64,000 nucleotides of DNA, from positions 620,001 to 684,000 of the forward strand of contig JAJXRY010000002.1 of NCBI GenBank assembly GCA_021628825.1, read 5' to 3'. Source of the DNA: Lachnospiraceae bacterium. Its GTDB lineage: Bacteria > Bacillota > Clostridia > Lachnospirales > Lachnospiraceae. The notes beneath the pieces were generated by a model. That model was not told where the DNA came from, ran no database searches, and worked only from the letters and a program-made list of their open reading frames with translations. The first letter of the stretch is position 1, and each line of letters begins with the position of its first letter. Shown piece after piece: positions 20,624 to 32,507 of this stretch. Position numbers and translations under genes: made by a program.

Positions 20624-21897
20624 ATGATTAAAAAAGAGATGATTGCCATGTTACTGGCAGGCGGTCAGGGAAGTCGTCTGGGGGTACTGACATCGAAGGT
20701 GGCCAAGCCGGCTGTTTCCTTTGGTGGAAAATATCGAATCATCGATTTCCCGCTCAGCAATTGTATTAATTCAGGTGTTGATACGGTGGGTGTATTGACA
20801 CAGTACCAGCCGTTACGACTGAATACACATATTGGTATCGGCATTCCGTGGGATCTGGACAGAAATATCGGTGGTGTAACCGTACTTCCCCCGTATGAGA
20901 AGATCACGAACAGCGAGTGGTATACAGGTACAGCGAATGCGATTTATCAGAACATTGATTATATGGAGAGCTATAATCCGGAATATGTTCTGATTCTTTC
21001 CGGAGATCACATCTATAAGATGGATTATGAAGTGATGCTGGATTTCCATAAGGAGAAGGGCGCAGATGTTACGATTGCCGTTATGCCTGTTCCGATGGAA
21101 GAAGCAAGCGTTTCGGAATTATGATTACTGATGAAGATCATAAAATTACCGATTTTGAAGAAAAGCCTGAACATCCCAGAAGCAATCTGGCATCCATGGG
21201 TATTTACATATTTAACTGGAAAACTCTGAAGGAAGCATTGCTTGCGAATGCACAGCAGCCGGGACTTGATTTCGGTAAACATGTCATTCCCTACTGCCAT
21301 GACAACGGAAAGCCGTTATACGCTTACGAATTCAATGGCTACTGGAAGGATGTAGGAACCCTGCATTCTTACTGGGAAGCAAATATGGAGCTTATTGATA
21401 TTGTTCCTGAATTTAACCTTTATGAAGAATACTGGAAGATTTATACAAAGAGTGAAATCCTTCCGCCCCAGTATCTGGCAGATACCAGCTTTGTTGAGAG
21501 AAGTATTATCGGTGAGGGCGCAACGATCTGCGGTAAGGTTTACAACTCCGTTATCGGCTGCGGCGTAACTATTGGCAAGGACACTGTGGTACGTGATTCC
21601 ATCATTATGAATAATACGGTGATCGGTGAGAACTGTGAACTGAACAAAGCAATTATTGCAGAGAATGTTGTTGTGGGTGATGAGGTTAAGCTTGGCATTG
21701 GTGAAGAAGCTGAGAATGAGACCGATCCTCATATTTACAATAATGGAATTGTTACCATCGGTGAGAAGAGTGTGATTCCGGACGGCATTACCGTAGGAAA
21801 GAATACCTGCATCTTTGGTAAGACAAGTGATTCCGATTATCCGGAGAAATTCCTTGCAAGCGGTAAAACATTAATTAAGGAAGGTGATAACAAGTGA
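20624..21897 (+). CDS. glgC: Glucose-1-phosphate adenylyltransferase, catalytic subunit
   Basis: This enzyme makes ADP-glucose for glycogen. The N-terminal nucleotidyltransferase domain begins MLLAGGQGSRLGVLTSKVAK, followed by YRIIDFPLSNCINSG, WYTGTANAIYQN and VLILSGDHIYKMDY. The C-terminal left-handed beta-helix has hexapeptide repeats (VIGCGVTIGKDTVV and following). The frame breaks at about 21112, where one base seems missing (EEAS|RFGIM would need a second C). This is an undercall, unlike most errors here. ATG 20624 follows AGAGGTGATGAC. The stop overlaps the GTG start of glgD by four bases, so the subunits are translationally coupled. Confidence 0.93.
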
Positions 21898-23015
21898 GAG
21901 CAATCGGTATAATTTTAGCAGGTGGAAACAGTTATAGAATGAAAGAGCTCTCATCGAAGAGAGCCGTATGTGCAATGCCTATCGCAGGCAGCTACCGGAG
22001 CATTGACTTTGCGCTGAGTAATATGACCAACTCCCATATCCAGAAGGTTGCCGTGTTTACCCAGTACAATGCGGGAAGTCTGAATGAGCATCTGATTTCC
22101 TCCAAATGGTGGAACTTCGGACGTAAGCAGGGAGGATTATTTACCTTTACTCCTTCCGTTACGGCAGAGAATAATTTCTGGTATCGCGGAACTGCAGATG
22201 CCATGGCACAGAATCTGTCCTTCCTTAAGAACAGTCATGAACCGTATGTAGTGATTGCATCCGGTGACTGTGTTTATAAGATGGATTACAACAAGGTACT
22301 GGAATATCATGTAGCCAAGAAAGCAGATATCACCGTTGTGTGCAAGGACATGCCCGCTGATGTGAATGTGGACCGTTTCGGTACGGTGAAGATGAATGAA
22401 GAAAGCCGGATTGAAGAATTCGAAGAGAAGCCGGTTGTAGCGAAGTCCAATACGATTTCCTGCGGAATCTATGTGGTCAGAAGACGTCAGCTGATTGAGA
22501 TGATTGAGAAGTGTGCGGAAGAAGACCGTTATGATTTTTGTGAAGGATATTCTGATCCGTTATAAGAATATGAAGAAAAATCTACGGATACAAGCTTACG
22601 GATTACTGGAGAAACATTGCTACGGTTGATGATTATTTTGAAACCAATATGGATTTCCTGAAGCCTGAAACAAGAGATTATTTCTTTTAAACAGTATCCG
22701 GATATTTATTCCAAGGTGGATGATCTTCCTCCTGCAAAATATAATCCGGGTGCACAGGTCCGTAACAGTCTGGTGTCGAGTGGAACCATTATCAATGGAA
22801 CTGTAGAAGACTCTGTGATCTTTAAAGAAACGTACATTGGAAATAACTGTTACATCAAGAATTCTATTATTCTCAATGATGTTTATATTGGGGATAATAC
22901 GCACATTGAAAACTGCATCATAGAAAGTCATGATACCATCCGGGCGAATTCTTACTATGTTGGTGAGAATGAGATTAAGATTGTTGTGGAGAGAAATGAC
23001 CGGTATGTGATCTGA
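21894..23015 (+). CDS. glgD: Glucose-1-phosphate adenylyltransferase subunit GlgD
   Basis: A GlgC paralogue that modulates the enzyme in Firmicutes. The nucleotide loop is degenerate (ILAGGNSYRMKELSSKRA instead of GGxGxRL), as expected of the regulatory subunit, while FWYRGTADAMAQNL and the beta-helix (SGTIINGTVEDSVIF) remain. Start GTG 21894 overlaps the glgC stop and follows GGAAGGTGATAA. Breaks near 22538 (T5), 22578 and 22685 (T-run) are repairable to about 370 residues ending ERNDRYVI. Confidence 0.92.
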
Positions 23016-23130
23016 ACGGCTATTAATTAAATTTAATGAACGAAGATACTTGCACGTCAACAGGGGAATGACAGCTTAGGAAATCTGCAAGAATTTTGTA
23101 TAGGGACAAAAGAAAGAAAGGGGTAAAATT

Positions 23131-23403
23131 ATGCAGATTACGGACGTTCGAGTTCGCAAGATTACGAAGGAAGGAAAGATGAAGGCTGTCGTATCCATTA
23201 CACTGGATGATGAATTGGTGATTCATGACATTAAGGTTATTGAAGGGGATAAGGGATTGTTCATTGCAATGCCAAGTAAAAAGGCAGCGGATGGAGAATA
23301 TCGGGATATTGCTCATCCGATCAATTCACGGACCAGAGATAGAGTACAGACCGTGATTCTTGATGCTTATGAGAGATCACTCTCTGAACCGGATTCTGAA
23401 TAA
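23131..23403 (+). CDS. spoVG: Septation/RNA-binding regulator SpoVG
   Basis: A complete 90-residue protein. MQITDVRVRKI, EGKMKAVVSITLDDELVIHD and GLFIAMPSKKAADGEYRDIA are the family core. SpoVG is a conserved small nucleic-acid-binding regulator linked to septation and sporulation in Bacillus. ATG 23131 follows AGAAAGGGG. A strong terminator follows 14 bases after the stop, so it is probably transcribed alone or at the end of the glgCD transcript. Confidence 0.95.
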   Translation: MQITDVRVRKITKEGKMKAVVSITLDDELVIHDIKVIEGDKGLFIAMPSKKAADGEYRDIAHPINSRTRDRVQTVILDAYERSLSEPDSE

Positions 23404-23416
23404 ACAAAACAGACAG

Positions 23417-23446
23417 GGCAGCCGCATGATGCGGCTGCCTTTTTTC
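23417..23446 (+). terminator. Strong intrinsic terminator after spoVG
   Basis: GGCAGCCGCAT and ATGCGGCTGCC form an 11 bp perfect, GC-rich stem with a minimal loop, followed by six Ts. Confidence 0.92.
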
Positions 23447-23641
23447 TGCATAGGAGAAAAGGATTTATGAGGAAATGATGCATAAGGAAATGATTCAGGG
23501 GATCATTTTTGAGAGTAGAACGGATGTGATATTGAGAAAAAATATCAAGAAAACGCTGCTGCTTGTATCTTAAACAGGTAAGTGTTATATTTTTGGTGTA
23601 CGAATAAGATAAAGCTGAAAAGATACAAGGAGGACGAAACA

Positions 23642-23966
23642 ATGTTAGAGTGCTTAAAGAAAAATCAACAAAGAAAAAACAGGTTTATTTGCAGCCGGAG
23701 TGTTATTTGGAACAGCCGGAATCAAAATTCTGACAAGCAAGGATGCAAAGAAGTTTTATACACAATGCACTGCAGCTGTGCTGCGTGCTAAGGAATGTGT
23801 TATGAAGACGGTAACCTCCGTACAGGAGAATGCAGAAGATATTTATGCAGAAGCTAAGGAAATCAATGAAGAACGTGCAGCACAGGATGCGGAGCTGGGG
23901 GCAGACGTAACCGTTGAAGAAACAGATATAACAGAGGATGCAGAGGAAAGCGCAGAGCAGGAATAA
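23642..23966 (+). CDS. DUF6110 family small membrane protein
   Basis: After removing one A near 23665 the gene codes about 107 residues. There is a short N-terminus (MLECLKKINKEK), one hydrophobic segment (TGLFAAGVLFGTAGIKIL), a conserved SKDAKKFYTQCTAAVLRAKE, an amphipathic helix and a strongly acidic tail ending EDAEESAEQE. ATG 23642 follows AAGGAGGACGAAAC. It lies 25 bases before a P-type ATPase. The layout (one membrane helix, then helices, then a metal-binding-like acidic tail, encoded just ahead of a P1B-type ATPase) recalls the mycobacterial PacL proteins that partner Ctp ATPases. That link is inference from architecture, not sequence identity. Confidence 0.75.
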
Positions 23967-23991
23967 TCTGTTTTGGAATGGAGTGATTACG

Positions 23992-26097
23992 ATGAGATTT
24001 GTAATAAAACATGAGATCAAAGGCAGAATCCGTATTCATCTCGTCCAGAAAAGAATGACTTTGCAACAGGCAGATATCCTGCAGTACTATCTGGAGATAC
24101 AGGAAAATATAGAAACTGCCAGGATTCAGGAGAGAACCTGCGATGCAACTATTTGCTATCATGGAAGCAGGAATGCTATCCTTGATGTAATAAAGAACTT
24201 TTCCTATGAACACGTAAATGTTCCGGAAGATTATCTTAAGAATTCCGGAAGAGAGATGAACAGGGAATATAAGGATAAGCTGGTAAATCAGGTGGTGCTT
24301 CATTATGGAACAAGACTTCTGATGCCACTGCCGGTCAGGGAAGGAATTGCGGTAATCAAATCGGTCCGCTATCTGTGGAACGGTCTTTGCACGCTTTGCA
24401 AAGGAAAGATTGAAGTACCGGTGCTGGATGCAACGGCGATCGGGGTATCCATGTTCCGTGGAGATATTGATACGGCTAGCTCTGTAATGTTCCTTCTGGG
24501 AATTGGTGAGATCCTGGAGGAGTGGACGCATAAGAAATCCGTGGGCGATCTTGCAAGAAGTATGTCCTTAAATATCAATAAGGTCTGGCTTGTAAAGGAT
24601 GGACAGGAAATTCAGGTTCCCTCTAAAAACGATCCAACCGAAGGATCTGGTACGGATTCATATGGGTAATGTAATTCCGTTTGATGGTGTGGTAACAGAT
24701 GGAGAGGCGATGGTGAACCAGGCATCCCTTACCGGAGAGTCTGTTCCGGTGCGTAAGAAAGAGGGAAGCTCTGTCTATGCAGGAACGGTTGTTGAAGAAG
24801 GAGAAATTACAGTCTGTGTAAAACAGGCAAATGGATCCAGTAAATATGAGAAGATCATGGCGATGATTGAAGAATCCGAGAAGCTGAAATCTTCATTGGA
24901 AAGTAAAGCGGAGCATCTGGCAGACCAGCTTGTTCCATATACGTTCCTGGGAACCGGGTTGGTATGGCTGCTTACCCGTAATGTGACCAAAGCACTGTCT
25001 GTTTTAATGGTGGATTATTCCTGCGCTCTGAAGCTGGCAATGCCGTTAACAGTACTGTCAGCAATCCGGGAAGCGAGCAGTCATGAGATTACGGTTAAAG
25101 GTGGTAAGTACATCGAGGCGATGGCCGAAGCCAGAACCATTGTTTTTGATAAAACAGGGACATTGACGAAGGCACAGCCTACCGTTGTGGATGTTGTGCC
25201 GTTCAGCGATCAGTCCAGGGATGAATTGCTAACGATTGCGGCATGCCTTGAGGAGCATTTCCCTCATTCCATGGCAAAGGCAGTGGTTCGTGAGGCAGCC
25301 AGAAGAAACCTGGTACATGAAGAGATGCATACTAAAGTAGAATACCTTGTGGCACATGGGATTTCTTCCACGATTGCAGGCAAGAAGGTTGTCATTGGCA
25401 GCTATCACTTTATCTTTGAGGATGAAAAGGCTGAGATTCCGGAAGGAAAGCAGGAGCTGTTTGATCATCTGCCGGAGGAGTACTCCCATCTCTATATGGC
25501 AATTGATGGAAAGCTCTCTGCAGTCATTACGATCGAGGATCCTTTGCGCCGGGAGGCATCTATGGTTATTCAATCTCTGCGTGAGCTTGGAATTGAAAAG
25601 CTTGTGATGATGACCGGAGACAGTGATCGGATCGCGTCCAATATTGCCGGTAAGGTTGGCGTGGACGAGTATTATTCCGAAGTGCTTCCGGAGGATAAGG
25701 CAGGCTTTGTCGGGAAAGAAAAAAAGCCGACGGACGTAAGGTTATTATGATTGGCGATGGAATCAACGATTCCCCTGCACTTTCGAAGGCGGATGTCGGG
25801 ATTGCCATCAGTGATGGGGCTGAAATTGCCAGAGAAATTGCAGATGTTACCATTGCAGCAGATGATCTGCGTGAGATCATTACCCTGCGCCGCTTAAGTG
25901 AAGCCATGATGAAACGGATTCATAAGAACTACCGCAGAATTATCGGTATTAATTCCACGCTGATTGTTTTAGGGGTGATGGGACTGATTCCTCCGACGAT
26001 GTCTGCCCTGCTTCATAACACCTCCACGTTGTTAATCAGCTTAGAGAGCATGAAAAATCTGCTCGATGATGAGGAAGAAAAGCGGCAGGCAGTTTAG
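23992..26097 (+). CDS. Heavy-metal-type P-type ATPase with a non-canonical CPC motif
   Basis: A membrane cation pump of about 700 residues after repair. The N-terminal 90 residues form a degenerate HMA-like domain without CxxC. Then come membrane segments, the actuator VNQASLTGESVPVR, the phosphorylation loop FDKTGTLTKAQP, the P1B-type HP motif (FPHSMAKAVV), MMTGDSDR and IGDGINDSPAL. In the sixth helix the usual CPC reads YSC (YSCALKLAMPL), so metal selectivity is probably unusual. Breaks are in a C-run near 24620 and A5 near 25720. ATG 23992 follows TGGAG. It pairs with the preceding DUF6110 gene. The substrate is unknown. Confidence 0.85.
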
Positions 26098-26168
26098 AAC
26101 TGCAGGCAGTCTGTGACGAAGCAGTGTGACATAAAAAGAAGATAATGAACAGTTACGATGAAATTATG

Positions 26169-26210
26169 AAATGGAAAAGGATGGACCGTTTGGTTCATCC
26201 TTTTCCATTT
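26169..26210. terminator. Long hairpin terminator between the ATPase gene and pth
   Basis: AAATGGAAAAGGATGGACC (26169-26187) pairs with GGTTCATCCTTTTCCATTT (26192-26210) almost perfectly around a GTTT loop. The A/T-rich ends allow termination in both directions. A second inverted repeat, ATTTCGCT/AGCGAAAT, lies at 26231-26259, before the pth gene. Confidence 0.75.
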
Positions 26211-26356
26211 AGGGAATTCCGCTTTGGGGAATTTCGCTGGAATTTCCATAAAGCGAAATGCTCTGCCTGGAATTTTAACTGAAGTCCGCCTCTTCCTAAA
26301 TCCAGACGAATGTGCTAAGATAAAACCGATTCGCGCTGAAGGAAAAGGAGAAAACC

Positions 26357-26929
26357 ATGTATATGATTGCAGGACTGGGGAATCCCGGAAAAGAATATAA
26401 CAATACAAGACATAATATCGGATTTGCATTCATTGATGCACTTGCGGAAGAATATGATATTAATGTCATGGATGTGAAGCTGAAGGCACTGACCGGAAAA
26501 GGAATGATTGGCGGTCAGAAGGTGCTTCTGGTAAAGCCCCTGACTTTTATGAATTTAAGCGGTGAAAGTATCCGTCCGCTTGCAGATTATTATAAGGTAG
26601 ATCCGGAGAGTGAGCTGATTGTGGTATCGGATGATATCACCTTATCTCCCGGAGGCATCCGTATCCGCAAGAAAGGAAGCGCCGGTGGGCATAATGGTTT
26701 AAAGAACATTATTGGACAGCTCGGAACCGAGAATTTTAAGAGGATCCGGATCGGTGTCGGTGAAAAGCCGAAGGGCTATGATCTTGCCGACTATGTACTG
26801 GGACATTTTTCCAAAGAAGAGCAGCCTCTGATGCAGGAAGGGATTACAAAGGCGAAGGAAGCATTAAATCTGATTCTTGCAGGAAATATGGATCAGGCGA
26901 TGAACGAATACAATCGCAGGGAGAAGTAA
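26357..26929 (+). CDS. pth: Peptidyl-tRNA hydrolase
   Basis: This enzyme releases tRNA from stalled peptidyl-tRNA. It is intact at 190 residues: MYMIAGLGNPGKEYNNTRHN with the catalytic His in the NTRHN box, KPLTFMNLSGE, VSDDITLSPGGIRIRKKGSA and GGHNGLKNII. ATG 26357 has AAGGAG six bases upstream. The stop abuts the mfd start, and the pth-mfd order is conserved in many Firmicutes. Confidence 0.96.
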   Translation: MYMIAGLGNPGKEYNNTRHNIGFAFIDALAEEYDINVMDVKLKALTGKGMIGGQKVLLVKPLTFMNLSGESIRPLADYYKVDPESELIVVSDDITLSPGGIRIRKKGSAGGHNGLKNIIGQLGTENFKRIRIGVGEKPKGYDLADYVLGHFSKEEQPLMQEGITKAKEALNLILAGNMDQAMNEYNRREK

Positions 26930-29900
26930 ATGAATACATTGCTCGCGCCACTATGGGAAATCGGCGAATTTGAAGAGATTCAGAAACAATTAGATAAAGA
27001 AAACGGCTGTGTAGCGCTTACGGGATGCATCGAATCCCAGAAGCTTCATATGGCTTACGGACTCTCGGAGAGGAGGTTTCAGAACCGGATCTTCGTCACC
27101 TATAGCGACCAGCGGATTAAGGAGCTTTTAGAGGATGAGCGGTTTTATGACCGGGAGGCCGTCGTTTATCCGTCGAGGGACCTTATTTTCTATCAGGCGG
27201 ATATTCATGGAAATCAGCTTACGAAGGAGCGCATTAAGACGCTGCGCCGGATTCTGGAGGGAAAGCCGGCTACGGTAATTACCACCTTCAGCAGCCTGAT
27301 GGCACCGCAGCTTTCCCTCGATATCTGGAAACAGTATCTGCTCCATATGGATGGAAAGAGCATTATTGATGAAAAAGGCGATTGCTCTGCGTCTTGTGGA
27401 AATGGGATATGAGAAAACCTATCAGGTGGAAACACCCGGGCAGTTCAGTGTGCGTGGCGGCATTGTGGATATCTTTGACCTGACAGAAGAAAATCCCTAT
27501 CGAATTGAATTGTGGGGAGATGAGATCGAATCCATCCGGAGCTTCGATGTGATGAGCCAGCGATCCATTGAAAAATTGTCTGAAATCACCGTATATCCTG
27601 CAACCGAAATGCTGCTTTCGAAAAACCAGCTAAAGACCGGGATGGAAAAGATCAAGAAGGAAGCCGCAGCATTTGAACAAAAGCTCCGGGATGAATTTCA
27701 TACCGAGGAAGCCCACCGGGTTGCCACGCATGTCAAAGAACTCGAAGAGCAGGTGATGGAATTCGGGAATGCGGCAAACCTGGACGGCTATATGAATTAT
27801 TTCTATGAAGAAACCGTTTCTTTTCTGGAGCTGTTTGATATGAAAGATACTGTTTTCTTCCTGGATGAACCGGCGCATATTGAGGAGCATGCAAAGGCGG
27901 TGGAGACAGAGTTCCGTGAGAGCATGGTTCATCGTGCCGAGAAGGGATACATTCTGCCGGGACAGATGAATCTGCTGTTTTTCATTGGAAGAGACCGCAG
28001 CGCGGCTTTCAAGGGGACATGCTGCGTATCTGTCTGCACTTGATATGAAGAACAGCTTTACCGGAAAGCTGCTGAAGCCGTCGCTTAAAAGTGACATGAC
28101 GGTCAAAAGTATTTCTTCTTATAATAATAGCTTTGAATCCCTCGTGCAGGATCTGAAGCGGTACAAGAAAAATAAGTACCGGATTCTGTTGTTATCCGGC
28201 TCAAGGACAAGGGCAGAGCGTCTTGCCAGGGATCTGCAGGATGCCGAGCTAATGGCATTTTATTCTGAGGATCCGGAACAGGGAGCTCCAGCCGGGGAAA
28301 TTATGACCTGTTATGGGCGTGTGCTCCGGGGCTTTGAATATCCGCTGCTTAAATTTGCGGTCATTTCCGAAAGCGATATTTTTGGAAGTGAAAAGAAGAA
28401 GCGGAAGAAAAAGAAGACCTATGAAGGCCGGAAAATCAATGATTTCAATGAATTAAGCATCGGAGATTATGTGGTTCATGAAAATCATGGGCTGGGGATC
28501 TATAAGGGGATTGAAAAGGTAGAGGTCGACAAGGTTACGAAGGATTACATCAAGATTGAGTACCGGGACGGTGGAAACCTTTATGTGCTGGCAACGGGGC
28601 TTGATGCCATCCAGAAGTATGCGTCTGCAGATGCGAAAAAGCCAAAGCTTAATAAGCTCGGTACACAGGAGTGGAGCAGAACCAAGTCAAAGGTCCGGGA
28701 AGCAACCGGCGAGGTGGCGAAGGATCTGGTGGAGCTTTATGCGGCGCGTCAGCAGAAAAACGGTTATCCTTACGGAAAGGATACGGTCTGGCAGAGGGAA
28801 TTTGAAGAGATGTTTCCCTTTGAGGAGACGGAGGATCAGCTGCTTGCCATTGATGCGACGAAAAAGGACATGGAGAGCACGAAGATCATGGACCGCCTGA
28901 TCTGCGGGGATGTTGGCTACGGGAAGACGGAAATTGCCATCCGTGCGGCGTTTAAGGCGGTACAGGAGGGAAAACAGGTGGTTTATCTTGTCCCGACAAC
29001 GATCCTTGCGCAGCAGCATTACAATACCTTTGTACAGCGGATGAAGGATTTCCCGGTGAGAATCGACATGCTGTCCCGTTTCCGGACAGCAGCAGAGCAG
29101 AGGAAGACCATCACAGACCTAAAAAAGGGCATGGTGGATATTGTGATCGGTACACACAGGGTTCTGTCAAAGGATGTGGAATATAAGGATCTGGGGCTTC
29201 TGATTATCGATGAGGAACAGCGGTTTGGCGTTGCACATAAAGAGAAAATCAAAAAGATGAAGGAAAACGTAGATGTTCTGACACTGACTGCAACACCGAT
29301 TCCGCGAACCCTTCATATGAGCCTCATCGGTATCCGGGATATGAGCGTTCTGGAGGAGGCACCGAATGACCGCCTTCCGATTCAGACCTATGTCATGGAA
29401 TACAATGATGAAATGGTAAGGGAGGCTATTGTGCGTGAGCTGTCACGGGGGGGACAGGTCTATTATGTTTATAACCGTGTCAATCACATTGCAGATGTGG
29501 CCGCCCAGGTGCAGCAGCTTGTCCCGGAAGCCAACGTGGCTTTTGCCCATGGACAGATGCAGGAAAAGCAGCTTGAACAGATCATGTTTGACTTTATTAA
29601 TCAGGACATTGACGTACTGGTATCTACGACGATTATTGAAACCGGACTGGATATTTCCAATGTCAATACCATTATTATCCATGATTCGGATAATATGGGA
29701 CTGTCCCAGCTTTACCAGCTCCGGGGACGAGTGGGAAGAAGCAATCGTACTTCTTATGCGTTCCTCATGTATAAGAAGGATAAGATGCTGAAGGAAGTGG
29801 CAGAGAAGCGTCTTGCTGCAATTAAGGAATTTACGGATCTGGGAAGCGGCTTCAAAATTGCCATGAGGGATCTGGAAATCCGTGGCGCCGGAAATCTTCT

Positions 29901-30486
29901 GGGAGCAAGCCAGCATGGACATATGCAGGCTGTCGGCTACGATCTTTACTGCAAAATGCTGAATGAAGCGGTGAAAACCCTGAAGGGAATTCCAACGAAG
30001 GAGGATTTCCTTACCACAGTGGATCTGGATGTGGATGCCTTTATTCCGCCATCCTATATTGTGAATGAGGTACAGAAGCTGGATATTTACAAGCGGATTG
30101 CCGGAATTGAGAATCAGACAGAGTGCGATGATATGAAGGAAGAGCTGCTGGATCGTTTTGGCGTAATTCCGACAGAGGCAGACAATCTTTTACGGATTGC
30201 CCTGATCCGCGTGGCTGCCCATAAGCTGGATATGACAGAGGTCAAAGGAAAAAACAGCCAGATCGTGTTTACCTTAAAGGAGGATGCACAGATTCAGGTA
30301 CAGAATATTCCAGTGCTTCTTGCCAGGGTGGAGCATTTAAGCTTCAATCCGAAAATGCGCTGTTTTGTATTTCATTATCAGAAGTGCGGCATGGTGGAAA
30401 AGGATGAAAGGCAGCTTCTGGCCTATACGGAAGAGCTGCTGCAGACCATGCAGGAGTGCCTGACCGTTCAGCCATGCCATTCATAA
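26930..30486 (+). CDS. mfd: Transcription-repair coupling factor
   Basis: Mfd removes RNA polymerase stalled at DNA lesions and recruits UvrA. It is about 1,180 residues after repair. In order: the UvrB-like N-terminal region (GQFSVRGGIVDIFDLT), the RNA-polymerase interaction domain (IGDYVVHENHGLGIYKGIEK), and the translocase with Walker A ICGDVGYGKTEIA, DEEQRFGVAHKEK, TATPIPRTLHMS, the STTIIETGLDISN motif and GRVGRSNRTSYAF. The C-terminal TRCF domain closes it. Breaks occur near 27370 (A/G run) and in T5 near 27980. It starts immediately after the pth stop. Confidence 0.95.
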
Positions 30487-30695
30487 GCTGCCGTAGGATA
30501 TAGGTTGGCTGAATTATTACAAAAAAATTCTATATTTCTATAGGAAATTCGGACAAAATAGTGTAAACTGGAAAATAGCTATTCAGTATAGGTCGAAGCA
30601 TTTACTGCCAAGACCGTAAGAAAATGATTCAATAATGCAAAATAGATGTGGTTTATGACAAAAGTTAAGAGAACCTGAAAAGGGTAGGAGACAGT

Positions 30696-32472
30696 ATGAA
30701 TATTTTCATGGTTTTGAGTCTGATCGGTGGTCTGGCGCTGTTCCTGTACGGTATGCAGATGATGGGCGACGGTCTGAAAAAAAGGCTTCCGGCGGTAAGC
30801 TGGAAATGATTTTAGAGAAGCTGACGTCCAACAAACTTATGGCCGTTTTATTAGGTGCCGGTGTTACGGCAATAATCCAGTCTTCTTCGGCTACAACGGT
30901 TATGGTGGTCGGATTTGTGAATTCGGGCATCATGAGTTTATCCCGTGCAGTCGGTGTTATTATGGGCGCGAATGTTGGTACAACGGTTACGGCATGGATC
31001 TTAAGTATGACGGAAATTACAGGACAAAGCCTGTTTTTTTACAATTACTCAAGCCATCCTCCTTCTCCCCGATCCTTGCGATCGTGGGCGTGGCGATCCT
31101 CATGACCAGCAAGAAAGAAAAGCAGCGTGATGGAGCGACCATTATGCTGGGCTTTGCCATTCTGATGTTTGGTATGGAGATGATGTCGGGGGCTGTCGAG
31201 CCTTTGGCAGAATCGGAAGAGTTTCAGAAATTACTGTTGATGTTTGCAAATCCGGTACTTGGTATGCTGGTTGGATGCGGATTTACCATACTGATCCAGT
31301 CTTCTTCTGCGGCAGTAGGTATCTTACAGGCTCTGTCCGCTACCGGAGCGGTCACCAATCTGTCTGCCATTCCGTTGATTATGGGTGCGAATGTCGGTTC
31401 TACCACAACGGCACTGATCTCCAGTATCGGTGCAAGCCGGAATGCGAAGCGTGCGGCACTGGTACATTTCTATTTTAATATTATTAAAACCATTACCTTT
31501 ATGCTGCTGTTTTACTGTTTTAATGCGATTTTCCATTTCGCATTTGCCAACCAGCCGGCAACGGCAGTGGGAATTGCAATCATTCATTCCAGCTTTAATA
31601 TTGCTGCAGCAATTATTTTCACACCGGTTTCTTCGATTTTTGAAAAGATGGCATATCTGACCCTTCCGAAGCTTGAAAGTGAAGAAGAGGACAAGATCCC
31701 TGCCAGATCCGAGATCCAGATTCTGGATACCCGTTTTCTGGAGACACCGGGATATGCGTTGGAACAGTGTAAGAATGCAGCCATTGATATGGCGAATTAT
31801 TCCAAAGAAGCATTATTCCTTGCGATAGACCAGATTGCTAAGTTTGATAAAAAGAATGCCGCTAAAGTAATTGACTTAGAGGAGCTTGTAGATCATTATG
31901 AGGACGAGCTGGGATCCTATCTGGTGAAATTAAGCAGCCGTCACTTAAGTGAGAAGGACAGTCAGGAGCTTTCGGTACTCCTTCACTGCATCGGAGATTT
32001 TGAACGGATCTCCGATCATGCAATTAACATCATGGAATCCGCAAGAGAAATGAACGACAAGAATCTTTCTTTCTCCAAAAAGGCAGAAGAGGAGCTGGCT
32101 ATTTTTACCAGTGCCATTAAAGATATTGTGAATACCTCCATTCTGGTATTCCAGGAGGAGGATTTAAAGCTTGCCCTTCAGGTGGAACCGTTGGAGGAAG
32201 TGATTGACCACCTTAATGCGGAAGTAAAGAAGCGTCATATTAAGCGTCTCCGCAAGGGTAAGTGTACGATTGAGATGGGCTTTATCCTCTCGGATATTTC
32301 TACGAATTATGAAAGGGTTTCCGATCACTGCTCCAATATTGCCTTATGTCTTTTGCAGTTGAATGAGGATAATTTTGATACCCATATGTATCAGGAGAAT
32401 ATCTCTGCTTCGGATAACAAAGAGTTTAATGAGGAATATAAGCGTCTTCGAACCCGTTATCAATTACCGTAA
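30696..32472 (+). CDS. Na/Pi cotransporter with C-terminal PhoU domain
   Basis: A NptA/YjbB-type membrane protein that moves phosphate. The two inverted QSSSA repeats are visible (TAIIQSSSATTVMVVGFVN and ILIQSSSAAVGIL), each with GANVGTT or GANVGST. From about residue 330 a PhoU-like helical domain follows (LPKLESEEEDKIP to LLQLNEDNFD). ATG 30696 follows AGGGTAGGAG. Breaks lie in A7 30777-30783 and a T7 run near 31035. It is followed by a PhoB/PhoR-like pair, so control by phosphate status is likely. The 209-base gap upstream, after mfd, shows no clear gene or terminator. Confidence 0.9.
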
Positions 32473-32507
32473 GTGGTGCCTGAACATATGTGTAAGGGGG
32501 ATGTGAT

